Shown: piece by piece, positions 60,852-64,000 of the stretch
Numbering within the stretch: the first letter of the stretch is position 1
Layout of the letters: each line of letters opens with the position of its first letter
Notes under the pieces: generated by a model
Database searches by the model: none
What the model saw: only the letters and a program-made list of their open reading frames with translations
What the model was told of the DNA's origin: nothing
Origin: Ruminococcus sp.
Lineage (GTDB): Bacteria; Bacillota; Clostridia; Oscillospirales; Acutalibacteraceae
Length of the DNA: 64,000 nt
Assembly (NCBI GenBank): GCA_022510945.1
Contig: JAFLSK010000001.1
Coordinates: 62,001-126,000 of the forward strand
Reading direction: 5' to 3'
Made by a program: the position numbers and the translations under genes

Positions 60852-63272
60852 ATGAATTTGAGATACGACCACAAAAAAGTTGAAGTAAAATGGCAGAAAA
60901 TATGGGAGGATAAGGGTGTGTTCCACGCAAGTGAGGACACATCTAAAGAGAAGTTCTACGCTCTTATCGAGTTTCCTTATCCGTCGGGACAGGGCTTACA
61001 CGTCGGACATCCGCGTCCGTACACAGCCCTCGACACAGTAGCGCGTAAAAGAAGACTTCAGGGCTATAATGTACTTTATCCTATCGGTTGGGATGCTTTC
61101 GGCCTTCCTACAGAAAACTATGCTATAAAAAATCATATTCATCCCGAAATCGTTACTAAGCAGAATATTGCTCGTTTTAAAAAGCAAATTCAGTCTCTCG
61201 GTATTTCGTTCGACTGGAGCAGAGAGATTAACACTACAGACCCCGACTATTATAAGTGGACGCAGTGGATTTTCCTCCAGCTCTTTAAGAAGGGCCTTGC
61301 TTACAAGAAAGAAATGAACGTTAACTGGTGTACCTCCTGCAAGTGTGTGCTTGCTAACGAGGAGGTTGTTAACGGCGTGTGCGAGCGTTGCGGCAGTGAG
61401 GTTATCCATAAGGTTAAATCCCAGTGGATGCTTAAAATCACTGCATATGCCGACAGGCTTATAAACGACCTCGACCTTGTTAACTATCCGCCGAGAGTAA
61501 AAGCTCAACAGAAGAACTGGATTGGTCGCTCAACGGGTGCAGAGGTAGATTTTACCGCCACAACGGGAGACAAGCTTACTGTTTACACAACACGTTGCGA
61601 CACACTCTTTGGCGCTACATATATGGTTATTTCTCCCGAGCACCCGCTTATCGAAAAGTGGGCGGATAAACTCGAGAATATAGACGAGGTAAGAGCGTAT
61701 CAGCTTGAGGCTTCTAAGAAATCTGACTTTGAACGTACAGAGGTTGCTAAAGATAAGACCGGTATCCGTCTGCAGGGTGTTGAGGCGATTAACCCCGTGA
61801 ATGATACAAAAATTCCGATTTTTGTGTCCGACTACGTTCTTGTTTCCTACGGTACGGGCGCGATTATGGCTGTACCTGCTCACGATACGCGTGACTGGGA
61901 GTTCGCTAAAAAGTTCGACCTTCCTATCATCGAGGTAGTTAAGGGTGGAAAGGACGTTCAGGCAGAGGCGTTTACAGACTGCGCTACCGGAGTGCTTACA
62001 AACTCAGGCTTCCTCAACGAATTATCTGTAGAGGACGCTAAGGTTAAAATGATAGAATGGCTCACAGAGCAGGGTATAGGCAGAGCAAAGGTTAACTATA
62101 AACTGCGCGATTGGGTGTTCTCGCGTCAGCGTTATTGGGGCGAGCCTATCCCGATTGTTCACTGCGAGAAGTGTGGCTTTGTTCCGCTCCCGGAAAGCGA
62201 GCTTCCGCTTAAACTGCCTATGGTTGACTCCTACGAGCCTACTGACACAGGCGAATCTCCGCTTGCTAAGATAACCGATTGGATTAACACAACTTGTCCT
62301 TGCTGTGGTGGAAAAGCAGTAAGAGAGACGGACACAATGCCTCAGTGGGCGGGTTCATCGTGGTATTTCCTCAGATATATGGATCCCCACAATAACGATG
62401 CTTTAGCGTCGAAAGAGGCTCTTGAGTATTGGTCACCTGTAGATTGGTACAACGGTGGTATGGAGCACACAACACTCCACCTGCTCTATAGCCGTTTCTG
62501 GCATAAGTTCCTTTACGATTTAGGCGTAGTTCCTACTCCGGAGCCGTACGCAAAGCGCACAAGCCACGGTATGATTCTCGGAGAGAATGGCGAGAAAATG
62601 TCCAAATCCCGTGGCAATGTCGTAAATCCCGACGAAATCGTAGATGAATACGGCGCTGATACAATGCGTCTTTACGAGATGTTCATCGGCGACTTTGAGA
62701 AGGCTGCTCCTTGGAGTCCGTCAAGTATTAGAGGCTGCCGCAGATTCATTGAACGTTTCTGGAACTTACAGGGTATTCTTGTTGACGGCGACGAAATCCG
62801 TCCTGAGCTTGAGGGCGCGTTCCACAAGGCTATCAAGAAGGTCGGTGATGATATAGAGAACATCAAGTTCAACACTGCTATTGCTGCTCTTATGGCTCTT
62901 ATCAATGACGTTACATCTTTCGGCTCAATAAACAAAAAAGAACTCGGAATTTTCGCAATTCTTCTCAACCCGTTTGCGCCACACGTTACAGAGGAAATTT
63001 GGGAAACATGCGGCCTCGGCGACGGTATTGTTGCAGAGCAGCAGTGGCCTGAGTACGACGAAAGCAAGTGTGTAGAGGATTCTATCGAAATTGCTGTACA
63101 GGTTAACGGCAAAATTAAGGCTAAGATTAATGTTGCTGTTAACGCCGAGCAGGACGAGGTTCTTGCACTCGCTAAGTCTGACGAAAATGTTGCTAAGGCT
63201 ATTAGCGGAATGAATATCGTAAAAGAAATTTACGTTAAGGGTAGAATTGTAAACATTGTTGTAAAACCGTAA
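60852..63272 (+). CDS. leuS: Leucyl-tRNA synthetase
   Basis: Charges tRNA-Leu. The 806-residue class Ia enzyme has the HIGH-type motif HVGHPRPY (near residue 50), a zinc-binding [21 protein letters not shown], an editing domain with [12 protein letters not shown] and AHDTRD, and KMSKSRGN (near 580). ATG 60852 follows CGGAGGT. It is probably the end of the rdgB-to-leuS run; no T-box leader is present, in line with an internal operon position. Its likely substrate, tRNA-Leu(CAA), is at 1381. Confidence 0.97.
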   Translation: MNLRYDHKKVEVKWQKIWEDKGVFHASEDTSKEKFYALIEFPYPSGQGLHVGHPRPYTALDTVARKRRLQGYNVLYPIGWDAFGLPTENYAIKNHIHPEIVTKQNIARFKKQIQSLGISFDWSREINTTDPDYYKWTQWIFLQLFKKGLAYKKEMNVNWCTSCKCVLANEEVVNGVCERCGSEVIHKVKSQWMLKITAYADRLINDLDLVNYPPRVKAQQKNWIGRSTGAEVDFTATTGDKLTVYTTRCDTLFGATYMVISPEHPLIEKWADKLENIDEVRAYQLEASKKSDFERTEVAKDKTGIRLQGVEAINPVNDTKIPIFVSDYVLVSYGTGAIMAVPAHDTRDWEFAKKFDLPIIEVVKGGKDVQAEAFTDCATGVLTNSGFLNELSVEDAKVKMIEWLTEQGIGRAKVNYKLRDWVFSRQRYWGEPIPIVHCEKCGFVPLPESELPLKLPMVDSYEPTDTGESPLAKITDWINTTCPCCGGKAVRETDTMPQWAGSSWYFLRYMDPHNNDALASKEALEYWSPVDWYNGGMEHTTLHLLYSRFWHKFLYDLGVVPTPEPYAKRTSHGMILGENGEKMSKSRGNVVNPDEIVDEYGADTMRLYEMFIGDFEKAAPWSPSSIRGCRRFIERFWNLQGILVDGDEIRPELEGAFHKAIKKVGDDIENIKFNTAIAALMALINDVTSFGSINKKELGIFAILLNPFAPHVTEEIWETCGLGDGIVAEQQWPEYDESKCVEDSIEIAVQVNGKIKAKINVAVNAEQDEVLALAKSDENVAKAISGMNIVKEIYVKGRIVNIVVKP

Positions 63273-63347
63273 AATACATATTTTTTAAATAGTGTTTAGT
63301 ATAAGAAAAAATAATTTAGTATTTTTTAACTAATTTTTTGATAACCC

Positions 63348-63377
63348 TTGACAAATTATGTGAAGATATTGTATAAT
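63348..63377 (+). promoter_or_regulatory. Promoter for rpsU
   Basis: TTGACA (63348-63353), 18 bases, TATAAT (63372-63377), about 60 bases before the rpsU ATG. Confidence 0.8.
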
Positions 63378-63401
63378 ACTACTCGCAGTATTTGCATATT
63401 A

Positions 63402-63427
63402 CCCATGCCGTTTGGCAGATGGGAGGG
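63402..63427 (+). promoter_or_regulatory. Leader hairpin overlapping the rpsU ribosome binding site
   Basis: CCCAT (63402-63406) pairs with ATGGG (63419-63423) and GCC with GGC inside it. The 3' arm runs into the GGGAGGG ribosome binding site (63421-63427), so folding would partly occlude it. It may serve ribosomal-protein autocontrol or thermosensing. Confidence 0.4.
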
Positions 63428-63435
63428 AAATAGAA

Positions 63436-63612
63436 ATGTCAGAGGTAAGACTTAAAGAAAATGAATCTCTTGAGAGTGCTTTAAGAAGATTCAAAAAACA
63501 GTGTGCCAGAGCTGGCGTTATTGCTGAGGTTCGCAAGAGAGAGGCTTATGAGAAGCCGTCTGTAAAGCGTAAGAAAAAGTCCGAAGCAGCTCGTAAACGC
63601 AAGTATAGGTAA
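63436..63612 (+). CDS. rpsU: 30S ribosomal protein S21
   Basis: A 58-residue very basic protein starting [21 protein letters not shown], with the S21 pattern and lysine/arginine-rich C-terminus ([15 protein letters not shown]). ATG 63436 follows GGGAGGG; upstream in-frame codons lie in the leader hairpin. It has its own promoter and terminator. Confidence 0.96.
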   Translation: MSEVRLKENESLESALRRFKKQCARAGVIAEVRKREAYEKPSVKRKKKSEAARKRKYR

Positions 63613-63618
63613 ATAACA

Positions 63619-63655
63619 AAGCGGACAGAATAATTCTGTTCGCTTATTTATTTAT
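63619..63655 (+). terminator. Terminator after rpsU
   Basis: AAGCGGACAGAA-taa-TTCTGTTCGCTT (one G-U pair) followed by ATTTATTTA. Confidence 0.8.
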
Positions 63656-63686
63656 GTTGTTCAAATCCAGTATAAGGAGTTTCGTT

Positions 63687-64000
63687 ATGAAAAAAGTTCT
63701 TGTATTACTCGGTCCAAACCTGAATATGGTTGGAATAAGAGAAAAGGGAATCTACGGAAACGAGAGCAGCGAAAGTATTGCTGACCAGATTATCGGCTAC
63801 GGTAAAGCAGACGGCTTTGACGTAGAGGTTTATCAGTCGAACCACGAAGGCGATTTGATTGACAAAATTCACGCTGCAAGAGATGTTTTCGACGGTGTTG
63901 TAATTAACGCCGGTGCGCTTACGCATTATAGCTATGCTTTAAGAGACGCGATTGCTTGCGTGAAGATTCCGTTTGTGGAGGTACATATGTCTAACATCCA
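63687..64000 (+). CDS. aroQ: 3-dehydroquinate dehydratase type II, C-terminus cut by window edge
   Basis: Dehydrates 3-dehydroquinate in the shikimate pathway. The 104 visible residues have LLGPNLNMVGIREKGIYG (with the catalytic Tyr), QSNHEGDLIDKIH, INAGALTHYSYALRDAI and VEVHMSNIH, all type II signatures. ATG 63687 follows AAGGAG. About 40 residues are missing beyond the right edge. Confidence 0.95.
   Translation, partial: MKKVLVLLGPNLNMVGIREKGIYGNESSESIADQIIGYGKADGFDVEVYQSNHEGDLIDKIHAARDVFDGVVINAGALTHYSYALRDAIACVKIPFVEVHMSNI

Overview
This 64 kb window looks like a chromosomal segment of a moderately low-GC, endospore-forming Clostridia, most likely an Oscillospiraceae/Ruminococcaceae-type gut anaerobe. 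The reasons are the sporulation genes spo0A, spoIVB and a bofA-like gene, the clostridial gene orders (rnc-radical SAM-smc-ftsY, spoIVB-spo0A, infC-rpmI-rplT), Firmicutes-type Shine-Dalgarno sites and sigma-A promoters, and a split IMP-forming pathway (separate AICAR transformylase and PurO-like cyclohydrolase). Species is not determinable from the sequence. No insertion sequence, prophage, rRNA or CRISPR array was seen.

Layout. 1-1467: 3'-truncated pyrB (minus), a dCMP deaminase and tRNA-Leu(CAA). 1692-8250: purine operon 1, purC-purF-purB-purA-guaA. 8251-11401: an AT-rich accessory patch with a membrane-anchored phosphoribosyltransferase-like gene, the dead remnant of a GIY-YIG gene, a PurF-like protein whose glutaminase active site is gone, and an intact GIY-YIG gene. 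11592-19235: pyrE, radC, uvrB and both topoisomerase IV subunits. 19329-22023: secG, bofA-like, DUF4364, NfeD-like and SPFH genes. 22225-29219: purine operon 2, purE-purF2-purM-purN-purO-AICAR transformylase-purD, with a candidate pseudoknotted leader RNA before purO. 29273-34270: a small membrane gene, copA with a fused copper-chaperone domain, spo0A and spoIVB. 34437-39985: a CtpE-like P-type ATPase with a small membrane partner, cca, tadA and a CPBP protease. 40205-44441: a four-gene cluster probably making and polymerising a CDP-pentitol (teichoic-acid-like). 44446-45762: attenuated infC-rpmI-rplT operon. 45824-58405: rRNA methyltransferase, dprA, topA, trmFO, plsX, rnc, radical SAM, smc, ftsY. 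58415-63272: rdgB, yhbY, nadD, yqeK, rsfS, leuS. 63436-64000: rpsU and a 3'-truncated aroQ.

Together the two pur operons supply every de novo purine step from PRPP to AMP except FGAM synthase (purL/Q/S); guaA is present but guaB is not. There are three PurF-family proteins within about 22 kb, one of them without glutaminase residues. Two genes have no canonical start codon: infC appears to start with AUC and the radical SAM gene with AUU, both behind good ribosome binding sites. The most interesting items are the accessory patch with the glutaminase-dead PurF, the pseudoknot before purO, the internal ribosome binding site that could release a CopZ chaperone from copA, and the pentitol polymer cluster.
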